DNA from: Streptomyces marokkonensis
GTDB lineage: Bacteria; Actinomycetota; Actinomycetes; Streptomycetales; Streptomycetaceae
NCBI RefSeq assembly: GCF_008312835.1
Contig: NZ_VSKS01000017.1
Span: forward strand, 124,001 to 188,000
DNA length: 64,000 nt
Reading direction: 5' to 3'
Under the pieces are notes generated by a model. That model had not been told where the DNA came from, made no database searches, and saw only the letters and a list, made by a program, of their open reading frames with translations. Of this stretch, positions 35,640-44,733 are shown piece by piece. The position numbers and the translations under genes are program-made. Within the stretch, counting starts at the first letter, position 1. Every line of letters begins with the position of its first letter.

Positions 35640-36130
35640 CCCGCAAACGGTTCTTGGGTCGGCTTGGCGTGGCTGTTCGTTGCTGGCCGCCCACCGCCCG
35701 CCTTCCCGACGAGGGCAAGGTTGTGCACACGCGCGATGCCGAGCATGGCGTAGTGGACGCCGTCACCTTTGAAGCGACAGTCGCGGAGGATCTTCCAGGT
35801 TTTCCTCCGGGCGAAGCCGTGCTCGACTCGGGCGCGGACTTGCTTGTGGGACATGTTGGGGCTTCCTTCCAGCCGGGCAGGGCTTCGCCCTTGCGCCGCC
35901 TGTGGGGCATGACAAGTCCGGTACCGGGATAGCCACCGTCGGCGATGTGGTCTTACCGATGGCGACCTCGGCGCCGGATTCCTCCCACGCCTTGCAGTCG
36001 TTGCGGTTCCCGGGCAGGGGTCCGCCGACCGCGACGACGAGTCGGGTGTCGGCGTCGATGACGACCTGGTGGTTGGTGCGGTGGTCAGTGGTGAGCGAGT
36101 TCTCTTGGGAGTCGGTCCGTGGCCATGAAG
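35640..36130 (-). pseudogene. IS5-family transposase remnant, frameshifted
   Basis: On the minus strand, one frame near 36060-35930 reads VIDADTRLVVAVGGPLPGNR NDCKAWEESG, the region of the first catalytic Asp. A second near 35930 reads GGYPGTGLVMPHRRRKGEAL. A third near 35850-35690 reads NMSHKQVRARVEHGFARRKT and ILRDCRFKGDGVHYAMLGIA. These are successive parts of one IS5-family transposase lacking its N-terminus and broken by at least two frameshifts. Inactive. Confidence 0.75.
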
Positions 36131-36184
36131 ACGCTGAGAGCGGTCCCCCACCCGGCGGAGAAGACGCTCAATAGCCGGAGCGGC

Positions 36185-36586
36185 TCAGCGGAAGAAGTCC
36201 TCTACACACCCCGCGCTGTCCCTGAACCAGGTCATCGCCCTGCGAGTGGCAGGCCCGTACACTCCATCGGCAGCCGTACCGTCCTTCCGCTGCGCAGCCT
36301 TCAGGGCGGTCTCAGTGGCTCCTCCGAAGTCCCCATCTACTTTGAGACCCGCGTTGTAACACAAGTTCAGGTTGGATTGCAGGGCCCGGACCGCGTTACT
36401 GTATGAGCCGCGTCCCATGGTGCAGTCGAGCGAGTTGGTTGACGCCGCCGGCAAGATGATGTTGTAAGCGTAGTACCACTTCGAACAATGCGGTGCTGCA
36501 GAAGCCGTACCCGCAGGAACGGCAACACCCGTGGCCGCCAACGCAGCGACGAGGACCAGGCTCTGAACCGTGCCGCGTATCTTCAT
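36185..36586 (-). CDS. Secreted peptidoglycan-binding-domain protein
   Basis: A 133-residue exported protein. The first about 30 residues are a Sec signal peptide (KIRGTVQSLVLVAALAATG...GTASA with cleavage after ASA). The mature part contains a PG_binding_1-like repeat: VRALQSNLNLCYNAGLKVDG DFGGATETALKAAQ and DGVYGPATRRAM. Four mature cysteines may form disulfides. It probably binds cell wall or serves as a small effector or adaptor. The ATG at 36584-36586 follows GGAGG. No operon partner. Confidence 0.82.
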   Translation of the reverse strand: MKIRGTVQSLVLVAALAATGVAVPAGTASAAPHCSKWYYAYNIILPAASTNSLDCTMGRGSYSNAVRALQSNLNLCYNAGLKVDGDFGGATETALKAAQRKDGTAADGVYGPATRRAMTWFRDSAGCVEDFFR

Positions 36587-36826
36587 GCTACCTCCATGGA
36601 AATAGAACTCTTCATGCGCATGACACTTGAAACGCGCCAGCCGCAAGAGACCTCTACCTTGCGGTTGGCTTTTCAGCTAAGACTCCTGGGTCGTTTCTGA
36701 CTCCCCCGCAGCGCCCTGTTTCTGACTGGCGCCCTCTGACCTGCTGATGAACGGTTCAGAAACAGGCCCCCGTCAGGCGACGGGAGCACCCCCTTGTTAC
36801 GTCATCCGATCGCCGTGACGCCCTGG

Positions 36827-37210
36827 TCAGGCCCAGCATTGAGCCGCAAAGACAGCACCGCCGCCGGGCAGCAGGGTGTCCTTCACCCACCCGGTCGAAC
36901 CGTCGGAGTTGTTCCTGAGGTACGTCCAGCTCCCGTTCTCGCCCGACGCCCAGCAGTGATAGTCCAACTGATCCTGGTTGTCCGCCCAGCCCTTGATGCC
37001 GCACTGGGTGCTGGGACCGTAGCGCTCGTTCGCAGAGGTGCCCGCCGGCATCCTCGGCCAGCTGCTGCTGTCCTCGTCGGGAGGTGCCCCGCCACAGGCC
37101 GCCCTCGCCGACTCCGCATTGGCCGACGCCGTCCCCACGGCCGGCCCCGCTGGAACGATGAGCGCTCCGACCGCCAAGGCCGCCAGTACCGCCCGTCGTG
37201 CTACTCGCAT
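36827..37210 (-). CDS. Small secreted SH3-like protein
   Basis: A 127-residue exported protein. An N-terminal signal peptide (MRVARRAVLAALAVGALIVP...GTASA) is followed by an acidic linker and a compact domain of about 60 residues: YGPSTQCGIKGWADNQDQLD, YHCWASGENGSWTYLRN, STGWVKDTLLPGGGAV and a final QCW. This pattern (WTYLRN...GWVKDTLL) is that of bacterial SH3-like domains of streptomycetes. Three to four cysteines suggest disulfides. Role unknown; probably cell-wall-associated. The ATG at 37208-37210 is preferred to a longer frame. Confidence 0.75.
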   Translation of the reverse strand: MRVARRAVLAALAVGALIVPAGPAVGTASANAESARAACGGAPPDEDSSSWPRMPAGTSANERYGPSTQCGIKGWADNQDQLDYHCWASGENGSWTYLRNNSDGSTGWVKDTLLPGGGAVFAAQCWA

Positions 37211-37359
37211 GCCCCATCCCCTCGACGACTCCATCAACCACGGAACTGCGTGCCTCAGCCTGCGCCCATCAGGCCCACCAGCGCGACGTTTCATGCCACG
37301 ATTCGAGCAGGTTCGAAGGGACGGCCACGGGACCGGCGCGACCGGACAGCGGGAGGGTC

Positions 37360-38358
37360 ATGATCGAGCTCACCGTCGACGCCGCCGGGCTCGCCCACTC
37401 ACGCTTCGCCATCTCGCCGTTGCACGAGGTCGTCGCCACGCTGCTGCCCTGGGGCCTGCAACCGGCCCCCGACGCCGATCCCTGGGTCGCCCGTGCACGA
37501 CGCGTGCTGCGCCGGGCTCGGCTGCCGCTGCTGTCCGAACTGGCCCTGGACGGGCCCGGATACGTGCCCGACTTCCTCAACCCCTATCCGTCCGGACCCT
37601 CACCCACCGTGGAGGAGGAACTGGAGCAGGTCCGGTGCACCCCACCCGAGCGCGTTCTGAGCGAGCTGGAGGCGTTACGCGTCGGACGGCCGTGCAACGG
37701 CCTTTCTGGTTCCGAGCTTCCGGAGGGGGTGCGGCGGGCCATGGCGCGGGGCGGTGCGCACGTGGCCCGGCAAGCGGCGCAGGAGATGCGGCGTTACTGG
37801 GAGCTGGCCTTCGCCCCGCACTGGGAGGCCGCCAAGGCCGTCCTCGATGCGGAGATCAGCCGGTGCGCCGGAGTGCTGACCGGGCACGGAGCAGGGAGAC
37901 TCTTCAACTCCTTGCATCCCGACATCAAGTGGGCCGAGGGAACTCTGCATGTCGAGAGCCGGTTGCGGATCGCGCTGCCGGTGTCCATGGTCGTTGTCGT
38001 GCCGTCAGTGGTCATGCCTCGGCCGGGCGTGGCCGTGGACCCCACTCGTGACGAGGACCGGCCCCCCATGCTCGTCTATCCCGTACGTGACAAGGCCATC
38101 GGCGGCGCTATCACCCCCGTAGCGCCTTCCGCCGAGATGGCCCAACTCCTCGGACCCACCCGCGCCGGACTGCTCGCCGCACTGACGCAACCGGCCTCCA
38201 CCGCACAGCTGGCGGCACGTCACTTCCTCAGCCCCGCCACGGTCTCGTACCACCTCGGCGTCCTGCACCGGGCCGGCCTCGTCACCCGCACCCGCGCCGG
38301 CCGATCCGTGCTCTACCGCCGAACCCCCGAAGGATCCCGGCTGGCAAAGAGCCGATAG
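37360..38358 (+). CDS. ArsR-type winged-helix regulator with DUF5937-like N-terminus
   Basis: A 332-residue regulator. Residues about 1-240 match the DUF5937 type (MIELTVDAAGLAHSRFAISPLHEVVATL, then LPLLSELALDGPGYVPDFLNP). Residues about 250-332 are a winged helix of the ArsR kind: LGPTRAGLLAALTQPASTAQ, LAARHFLSPATVSYHLGVLH, AGLVTRTRAGRSVLYRRTPEG. No metal-binding cysteine motif is visible in the recognition helix. The ATG follows GGGAGGG at short spacing. Target unknown; the neighbouring genes are unrelated, so it may be solitary. Confidence 0.88.
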   Translation: MIELTVDAAGLAHSRFAISPLHEVVATLLPWGLQPAPDADPWVARARRVLRRARLPLLSELALDGPGYVPDFLNPYPSGPSPTVEEELEQVRCTPPERVLSELEALRVGRPCNGLSGSELPEGVRRAMARGGAHVARQAAQEMRRYWELAFAPHWEAAKAVLDAEISRCAGVLTGHGAGRLFNSLHPDIKWAEGTLHVESRLRIALPVSMVVVVPSVVMPRPGVAVDPTRDEDRPPMLVYPVRDKAIGGAITPVAPSAEMAQLLGPTRAGLLAALTQPASTAQLAARHFLSPATVSYHLGVLHRAGLVTRTRAGRSVLYRRTPEGSRLAKSR

Positions 38359-38607
38359 GTGGGGTGGGGCAAGGAGCCGACGGGCCCGGCCTGGCCCCTG
38401 ACGGTGCGCCAGTCGTGACAGCGCCGGATGTCTCCCCCAGGCCCGCCAGAAGAGGAGCCCGATGAGGATTCCGACCACGGCCACGGCGGCGGCGAACCCT
38501 CCAGCGACGGCGAGGAACGTCGTCCGGTCGTCGTGGTCGCCGACGAACCGGGCGGCCGCCCCGAGCAGGGGCACGGCGACCAGCCCATAGAGGGCCCCGC
38601 GCGCCAC
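38005..38607 (-). CDS. Possible small membrane protein (doubtful)
   Basis: From a GTG at 38605-38607 this minus-strand frame encodes two convincing hydrophobic segments (ALYGLVAVPLLGAAARFV and FLAVAGGFAAAVAVVGILIG LLFW). After about residue 70 it continues antisense through the C-terminus of the ArsR-type gene. A real two-TM protein of 70-80 residues whose stop was lost by a frameshift would explain this. No good ribosome binding site. Low confidence. Confidence 0.2.
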   Translation of the reverse strand: MARGALYGLVAVPLLGAAARFVGDHDDRTTFLAVAGGFAAAVAVVGILIGLLFWRAWGRHPALSRLAHRQGPGRARRLLAPPHLSALCQPGSFGGSAVEHGSAGAGAGDEAGPVQDAEVVRDRGGAEEVTCRQLCGGGRLRQCGEQSGAGGSEELGHLGGRRYGGDSAADGLVTYGIDEHGGPVLVTSGVHGHARPRHDH

Positions 38608-38851
38608 CAGGTCCCGATCCGAAGCAGGGGTCGGATGATCGCGCCCTCGGTGCGCATACGCGGCACCGTAGCCCAGCCAATGGCGCCGGGATCACACCGC
38701 CTCCGACCGCCCCGGACTGCCCCTGTAACCCGAAACCCGACCCCGGCGAGGAAACCACCCACCGAAGCCGCACACCAACGTCCGGGCTGACACCGAACAG
38801 CGCCTTCGCCCCCCGCAGAGCGCGCCGGGCCTGCAGGAGTACGAGGAGTCG

Positions 38852-39019
38852 ATGAGGCTGCGCCAGGCGGATTCGCCGGCGACGGCCATCGTCGGCGATC
38901 TCGACCTGCCGCGGAGCACAACGGCCTGCCGGGCCATCGCGAGGTTCGTGACCGAAGCCCATGCGATGGACTTGGACGCGGCCGATCCGGATATCGCGGT
39001 GGCCGACGTCCTCGGATGA
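38852..39019 (+). CDS. Small hypothetical protein
   Basis: A 55-residue frame starting with ATG behind GAGGAG (MRLRQADSPATAIVGDLDLP, ending ADPDIAVADVLG). It has coding-like composition, and in-frame sequence continues upstream without a start (ALQEYEES), so it may be the 3' remnant of a larger gene. Not recognised. Confidence 0.3.
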   Translation: MRLRQADSPATAIVGDLDLPRSTTACRAIARFVTEAHAMDLDAADPDIAVADVLG

Positions 39020-39500
39020 TCAAGGCGGCCTGGGAGGTCACCCGTCCCTCGTCACGCGCACGAGGAGCTGCTCCACCGGGCAGGGCAGAGGCGAGCCTGT
39101 GAGGTCTCACCGGTCCCGGGCGAGGGCGGTGTTCGTCCGCGTGCCCCGACGGACCCGCCACACGCAAGGCCTCTCCCCTTCACCCAGGGAAATGCACCCC
39201 AATGGCCCCGTTGCCGTCCTTCTGCTGAGCACGTCGCCACGGCCGCCATTAACGTTTCCGCCAGACGGAGGGCCCGTCATGAATGAACTCGGACGAGATG
39301 CGTCACCAGCAGGGTGAGCGTGACGAGGATTCCCGGTGATGCCGCGGGACTTCTCGTACGTTCTCGCCCACGGCCCCGGGAACCGCCCGGGTGTCCCTCC
39401 CCCCGTCAACCGACCGAACATGCCACCGTCCGGCTGCGTCGACTTCGGACGAAGCCTGGCGGCACTGACCCTGTTCATTCCCACAAACACGGAGGCGACC
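39020..39500. other. Intergenic region
   Basis: About 480 bp without a gene I can support. It must contain the promoter of the secreted protein at 39501, whose GGAGG site is at about 39490. Nothing else was recognised. Confidence 0.4.
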
Positions 39501-40118
39501 ATGGGCTTCGCCGGCCGACCCTTCACATACTTCGCCGTTGCGGTTCTCGGCTGTTCTGCCGGGCTCACCCTCATCGGGCCCGCGTCGGCCGACGTGGTCC
39601 CCTCGGAGACCGCTCCGGCTGCGGCACCCCGCCCTGACGACGGCTCCTCGGCGAAGAGCCGCACCATCCACGTAGAAGCTCGGCTGCACGTCGGCGAAGA
39701 GCTCGATCTGGGGGCGACGGGCCGCAGTGTCGGCGACCAGTTCGTCTTCAGCGGGAACCTGACGTCGACCGAGGGACGCGAGGAACGCATCGTCGGGCGC
39801 ATCGGTGGGTTCTGTGTCATCACAGACCTCGAACGCAACGCGGGACAGTGCGCGTCGACCGCGGTGCTGCCGGAAGGTCAGATCACCGTTCAGGGTGAGC
39901 AAGCCGGAATTCCCGTACCGGCTCCGGTCGTCAACGCGATCACCGGAGGCACCGGGGAGTTCCGTACGGCTCATGGTCAGGTGATGCAGCGGGTGTTGAC
40001 GCCGGCGACCTGGCAACTCACGTTCGAACTCTCCGACGTGCGGCCTCACAAGCCCGAGGACGGTCGCGGCCCGGCCGAGGCGCCGACGCCCGTGAGTCCG
40101 TCCTTCCCCGGCAAGTAG
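39501..40118 (+). CDS. Secreted allene-oxide-cyclase/dirigent-like barrel protein
   Basis: A 205-residue exported protein. A signal peptide (FTYFAVAVLGCSAGLTLIGP ASA) is followed by an acidic linker and a barrel of about 120 residues. Its features are GDQFVFSGNLTSTEGREERIV, VITDLERNAGQCASTAVLPEGQ, ITGGTGEFRTAHGQV and a final TWQLTFEL. The GGTGEFxxAxGxV motif is the hallmark of allene oxide cyclase-like/dirigent-fold barrels. In bacteria these are mostly of unknown role, sometimes binding hydrophobic ligands. The C-terminus is a Pro-rich tail. The ATG at 39501 is preferred to 39336 because it follows GGAGG and starts the signal peptide. Confidence 0.75.
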   Translation: MGFAGRPFTYFAVAVLGCSAGLTLIGPASADVVPSETAPAAAPRPDDGSSAKSRTIHVEARLHVGEELDLGATGRSVGDQFVFSGNLTSTEGREERIVGRIGGFCVITDLERNAGQCASTAVLPEGQITVQGEQAGIPVPAPVVNAITGGTGEFRTAHGQVMQRVLTPATWQLTFELSDVRPHKPEDGRGPAEAPTPVSPSFPGK

Positions 40119-40235
40119 CCGCGTCGAGTGGCCCCGACGCCGCCCGCGACGTGCTGACGGGAACAACCGTTGCAACCTCTGCACCAGGCATCGGACAGTC
40201 CCGTCACACGCCTTTCCTGGTCGTCCTTCCCGCTG

Positions 40236-40466
40236 AGGAAGTTCACCATCGCCAACTCCAACCACACCGTGCAGACCCGGGCCTTGCACGCCTACCAGCG
40301 CCGGCGCAACGCCAACGCCCGTCGCCGCGACGTCCTGGCCGCCGAGCGCAAGGAACCTGTCCGCATCCGAAGCGAGAAAGGCATCCGCTGGGGTGGCCGA
40401 CCGATCTCAGCAGCAGCCTGCCCAGGCACCCCGACCGAACCTCTCCTCTGTGGCGGAGACGCCTGA
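40236..40466 (+). pseudogene. IS630-family transposase, C-terminal remnant
   Basis: The frame reads KFTIANSNHTVQTRALHAYQ then RRRNANARRRDVLAAERKE and RIRSEKGIRWGG, matching the C-terminal tail of Streptomyces IS630-type transposases. The catalytic domain is missing upstream. Inactive. Confidence 0.6.
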
Positions 40467-40468
40467 GC

Positions 40469-41125
40469 CTATGCCCGGGGTGCGCCGTCCCAGCGCCATG
40501 TGGTGAGACGGGGGTGTCCGGGTAGTTCGGCGCGTCCGGTGGCCCACAAGAGGGTGGGCCAGGGATCCGCGGACGACGGCGCGTCCGGAAACAGCCGAGC
40601 GAGCACCCGAGAGCACAGATCGGCAGGCGGGCTCCACGCGAGACCGAGACCCTGTGCCAGGTCGTGCGTGTGCACCAGGGTCTCCACGATCCCCATCGCG
40701 GCAAAGCCCTCGGGGTCCGAGACGCCGAAGACATGGTGAGCGCGGGTCTGCGAAGGCGTCGTGCGCACCATGGCGACCAGCAGCGCGCCGCTCGCTTCCA
40801 GGACCTGTAGCAGGCCGACGGGCCCCGCCTTGCGGTTCGCATGAATGGCGTTCGCTGGGCCGCCGGGACGTCGACTCTCCCATACGAAGGGAACCTCGCC
40901 ATCCAAGGGCGGCGTCTTGGGGCCCAGTTGCGCAGCGTAGGCGAAGAGGTCGTCGCTGAGGTGCTCAACGGTTTCCCAGCAGTCCCATTCCAGCGAACCG
41001 GCCTTGCCTTCCCACGCGGCTGGGGGCGCCTCGCGAAGGACTGCCACGGCGATTTGCACGGCAAGGTCGAGGTCGTCCGCGGTGACAGGGGGCTGAGACA
41101 GGGCAATTTCGGCTGATCGGGACAT
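40469..41125 (-). CDS. DinB/mycothiol-dependent maleylpyruvate isomerase-like protein
   Basis: A 218-residue four-helix-bundle protein of the DinB/MDMPI superfamily. The metal-type histidines are in WETVEHLSDDLFAYA (near residue 55) and LVHTHDLAQGLGL (near residue 150). An N-terminal ALSQPPVTADDLDLAVQIA helix and the C-terminal PWPTLLWATGRAELPGHP segment fit actinobacterial members. Such proteins use mycothiol or other thiols in isomerase or S-transferase reactions. The ATG at 41123-41125 begins the recognisable domain; no ribosome binding site precedes it, so it may be leaderless. Solitary gene. Confidence 0.75.
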   Translation of the reverse strand: MSRSAEIALSQPPVTADDLDLAVQIAVAVLREAPPAAWEGKAGSLEWDCWETVEHLSDDLFAYAAQLGPKTPPLDGEVPFVWESRRPGGPANAIHANRKAGPVGLLQVLEASGALLVAMVRTTPSQTRAHHVFGVSDPEGFAAMGIVETLVHTHDLAQGLGLAWSPPADLCSRVLARLFPDAPSSADPWPTLLWATGRAELPGHPRLTTWRWDGAPRA

Positions 41126-41428
41126 GGCAAAACCGTACCGCGGCCGGAGGGCGGCACCCGTCCTTTTCTGATCACCGGCCCGGGCAGCCCGGCGAAGGTT
41201 CGCGGTCACAGCACCAGCTAGGTACAGACCGGCTCAGTGGACTCATCGCCCTCGCCGCCGATCGCCGCAAGAAAGCCCTCAGGGTCGCTCTCCAGCGGCT
41301 GCCCCGCTGATGTCGGCCGATCCGGTCCGCGGTCGGCGCCTCGCCGCGTGCGGTCCGGCGCTCATGAGATGGACGACCACCCCCGCGTTCCCAACGGAGC
41401 CCTTGTGTGGTGTGTGCGTCCCCTCCAG
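41126..41428. other. Intergenic region
   Basis: About 300 bp. A short plus-strand frame at 41230-41310 (LIALAADRRKKALRVALQRL) has helical, protein-like character but no start or recognised relative. Otherwise nothing. Confidence 0.35.
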
Positions 41429-42418
<990 letters not shown>

Positions 42419-42599
42419 GTCGTGTTCCATCCTTCCCTGCACGCTTGATCGCCCTTTGGGCGACACGAAATGACCCGCCCGTTCAGGTACAGATGCCACC
42501 ACCCGGCATCCCTGGCAGGAACGGGCGCTGAGACGGCCTCGTGCGCCGTTGTGTCCTCGACGCTATGACTTCGAGCTCACTCCATGGCAAGTGAGATGT

Positions 42600-42912
42600 G
42601 AGGAGGACCGGGCTCCTGGTCGGGCACCACACCCGTGTGACGCTCCAGGGCCTGGAGGAGACGAGCCTGAAACCGTTGGTCCTCGCGTGCGGGATGCGGC
42701 GCCCGGGGACCCCGGTGGTACCAGCAGCCGCCCGTGCGCGGGACGACGCCGCCGGCGACCGCCGGCCACGTCTGGGGTCCGGTGTCCGGCTGTCAGATCG
42801 TCCGGTGCGCCCGCCCTCCCATACGGGTGGGCACCCACCCGGGATCGACCGCCTGGCTGCTGGTTCCCTCCCAGGCGATATTGAGCGTGGTCACTTCCAG
42901 GTGGCGCATGCC
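42600..42912 (-). pseudogene. Short-chain dehydrogenase remnant (C-terminal half, frameshifted)
   Basis: Minus-strand frames read EVTTLNIAWEGTSSQAVDPG and WVPTRMGG, then in a shifted frame APDDLTAGHRT, and then in another frame GGCWYHRGPRAPHPA...FQARLLQALERHTGVV. This order matches the C-terminal third of a streptomycete SDR (VDPGWVPTRMGG...GGYWYH...FQ..LL..LE..TG). The Rossmann half is gone. Inactive. Confidence 0.6.
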
Positions 42913-43088
42913 TCCGGCGTGGAGGGCCGCCGCTGGGGACGGAGTGCGGTGGCCTGCATCCCCTGCGCGGTGTCAGGGCGAAACAGTGTGGAGAACAAGG
43001 ACCGGAGAGGAGAGAGCGTGACCGACACGGGCGTGAGCCGGGGCGCAGTGCTGCCGAGAAGCGTGATGTCGAAGGCCGGTGATCACCG

Positions 43089-43886
43089 ATGACGAGATGG
43101 ACACCCCGGCCGGATGGCGGAAGGCCCTCAGGGAATCCCTGCTCCCACACCTGGACGGCGGACCCACCCCCGCTGAGTGAGACATGTGTGTCCTGCGCGG
43201 CGCACGAACGCGCACCGGCCGACCTGCTGCTGTGCCTGACCTGCGGCCACGTGGGCTGCAGCGACAGCTTTCGCGGTGCTCACGCCACGGCCCACTTCGA
43301 CTCCAGTGCACACCCGGTGGCACGCACCCTGGCACGCGACCGGGAATGGGCCTGGTGCTACGAGGACGAGGTGTATCTGGACCCGCTGGAAGAGCCCGTG
43401 CCGCGTTTCACCCCGCGGACGCCCGAGTCGGTCTGGGACTACCCGCGGCCGCCCGTCATGCGGCAGGACGACCGTGACGTGCGGGTGGAGTGCGGCGGAC
43501 AGGTGGTGGCCGAGACACGCAGGGCCGTCCGGGTACTGGAGACCAGCCATCCCCCCGTGTTCTACATCCCTCCGCAGGACGTCCGTACGGAGCTTCTGTT
43601 TCCGGCGGTCGCGGGCCGGACCTGGTGCGAATGGAAGGGGTCGGCCCGGTACTGGGACGTCATCGTGGGAAACGACGTGCGCGCTCGTGCCGCTTGGAGC
43701 TATCCCCGTCCCGAGCCCGGCTACGCACCCCTCGCCGACTTCTTCGCCTTCTACCCGAGCCGCATGGACCGCTGCACGGTCGACGGAGAGGAGGTCACGG
43801 CGCAGGAGGGGGACTTCTACGGCGGCTGGATCACCGCGGAGGTGCGGGGGCCGTTCAAGGGTGCCCCGGGCACCCAACTGTGGTGA
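43089..43886 (+). CDS. UBP-type zinc finger fused to a DUF427 domain
   Basis: A 265-residue two-domain protein. Residues about 15-95 are a UBP-type zinc finger: NPCSHTW, CVSCAAHE, LLLCLTCGHVGCSDSFRGAHATAH and HPVARTL supply the Cys/His ligands. Residues about 120-260 are DUF427: a strand set VRVECGGQVVAETRRAVRVLETSHPPVFYIPPQDV, then WCEWKGSARYWDV, AAWSYPRPEP and the ending DFFAFYPSRMD. DUF427 is of unknown function. The finger normally binds ubiquitin C-termini in eukaryotes; in bacteria its partner is unknown. ATG at 43089; no good ribosome binding site. Confidence 0.82.
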   Translation: MTRWTPRPDGGRPSGNPCSHTWTADPPPLSETCVSCAAHERAPADLLLCLTCGHVGCSDSFRGAHATAHFDSSAHPVARTLARDREWAWCYEDEVYLDPLEEPVPRFTPRTPESVWDYPRPPVMRQDDRDVRVECGGQVVAETRRAVRVLETSHPPVFYIPPQDVRTELLFPAVAGRTWCEWKGSARYWDVIVGNDVRARAAWSYPRPEPGYAPLADFFAFYPSRMDRCTVDGEEVTAQEGDFYGGWITAEVRGPFKGAPGTQLW

Positions 43887-43910
43887 GGCGGCGACAGTGA
43901 GAGCCGCTCA

Positions 43911-44075
43911 GTCGTGGATCGCGGTCGCCTCCACCTCGACCAAGACGTCGGGCTCGAACAGGGTCGTCGACCCCGATCAGTGAAGAGGGCGGATGCGGCA
44001 ACGTCAGCCCGATATCCTCCGCCACCTGCCCGACCTCCGCCACGAACGCATCGATCTTGCGGGGGTCAGTAGCGT
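43911..44075 (-). pseudogene. RidA/YjgF-family C-terminal remnant, frameshifted
   Basis: The minus strand reads RKIDAFVAEVGQVAEDIGLT LPHPPSSLIGVD and then, one frame over, LFEPDVLVEVEATAIHD and stop. Joined, this is the C-terminal half of a RidA-type enamine deaminase (VDxLFEPDxLVEVEATA). The N-terminus is missing or merged with the next fragment. Confidence 0.6.
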
Positions 44076-44089
44076 CGACTGGGCCTGGG

Positions 44090-44428
44090 CGAGGGAGGCC
44101 GCCGGGGCCGGGCCGACGCGCACGGCGACGTCACCGCCGCCGGACGCGACAACCGGTGCCGCTGTACCGGGCTGCAGCCCCGACAGGGCAATCCGCGCCT
44201 GCGCCGCCCTGGGCCACTTCGGGCGCACCGGCTTGGTCTGCGTCGGCTCCGCCTCATTGCCGGCGGGAAGGCCCCCGCCTGCTGGACGGGGACGTCCACG
44301 GGCGGCTTGGGCTTCGCCGCGTCAACCGCTGCCGTCGCTTCAGCGACCGGGCCGGCCAGCAACGAGGCCGCCATGGTCATGACCAGTGCCCACGGAGCGC
44401 TCTTGCGATGTCTGCGCGTAAGACGCAC
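44090..44428 (-). pseudogene. Signal-peptide-bearing fragment of a large secreted protein, frameshifted
   Basis: From a GTG at 44426-44428 the frame reads VRLTRRHRKSAPWALVMTMA and SLLAGPVAEATA, a signal peptide, then AKPKPPVDVPVQQAG. After about 44260 the sensible sequence continues in another frame (NEAEPTQTKPVRPKWPRAAQ, ARIALSGLQPGTAAPVV). This resembles the N-termini of large streptomycete RHS-type wall proteins, but the match is by eye and the rest is absent. Confidence 0.4.
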
Positions 44429-44733
44429 GAACCACCCCCACCGAGCGAGGCCGGGGCCTACCCCGGCGTAACGGTACAACGAACAGGCCGTGGCACTCCC
44501 CCGCCGGCTGCCGGCGACCGGCGAACAGCCCTACAAAACGGATGACGGTCCGCCTTCACACCCTCCTTACATCTGTGGCATGCATCACGTTTGCCTGCCA
44601 GACCGCACACGGTGTGTGGCCTGCACAGACACCCTGTGGCGCGCAGTGCGCAGGAAGTGGTTCAATCCTGCGTTGCATCACAGCGCGCACACATTCGTGT
44701 CCGCAGTAGCCCGAGGAGAGGTCCCGAAGTCAC

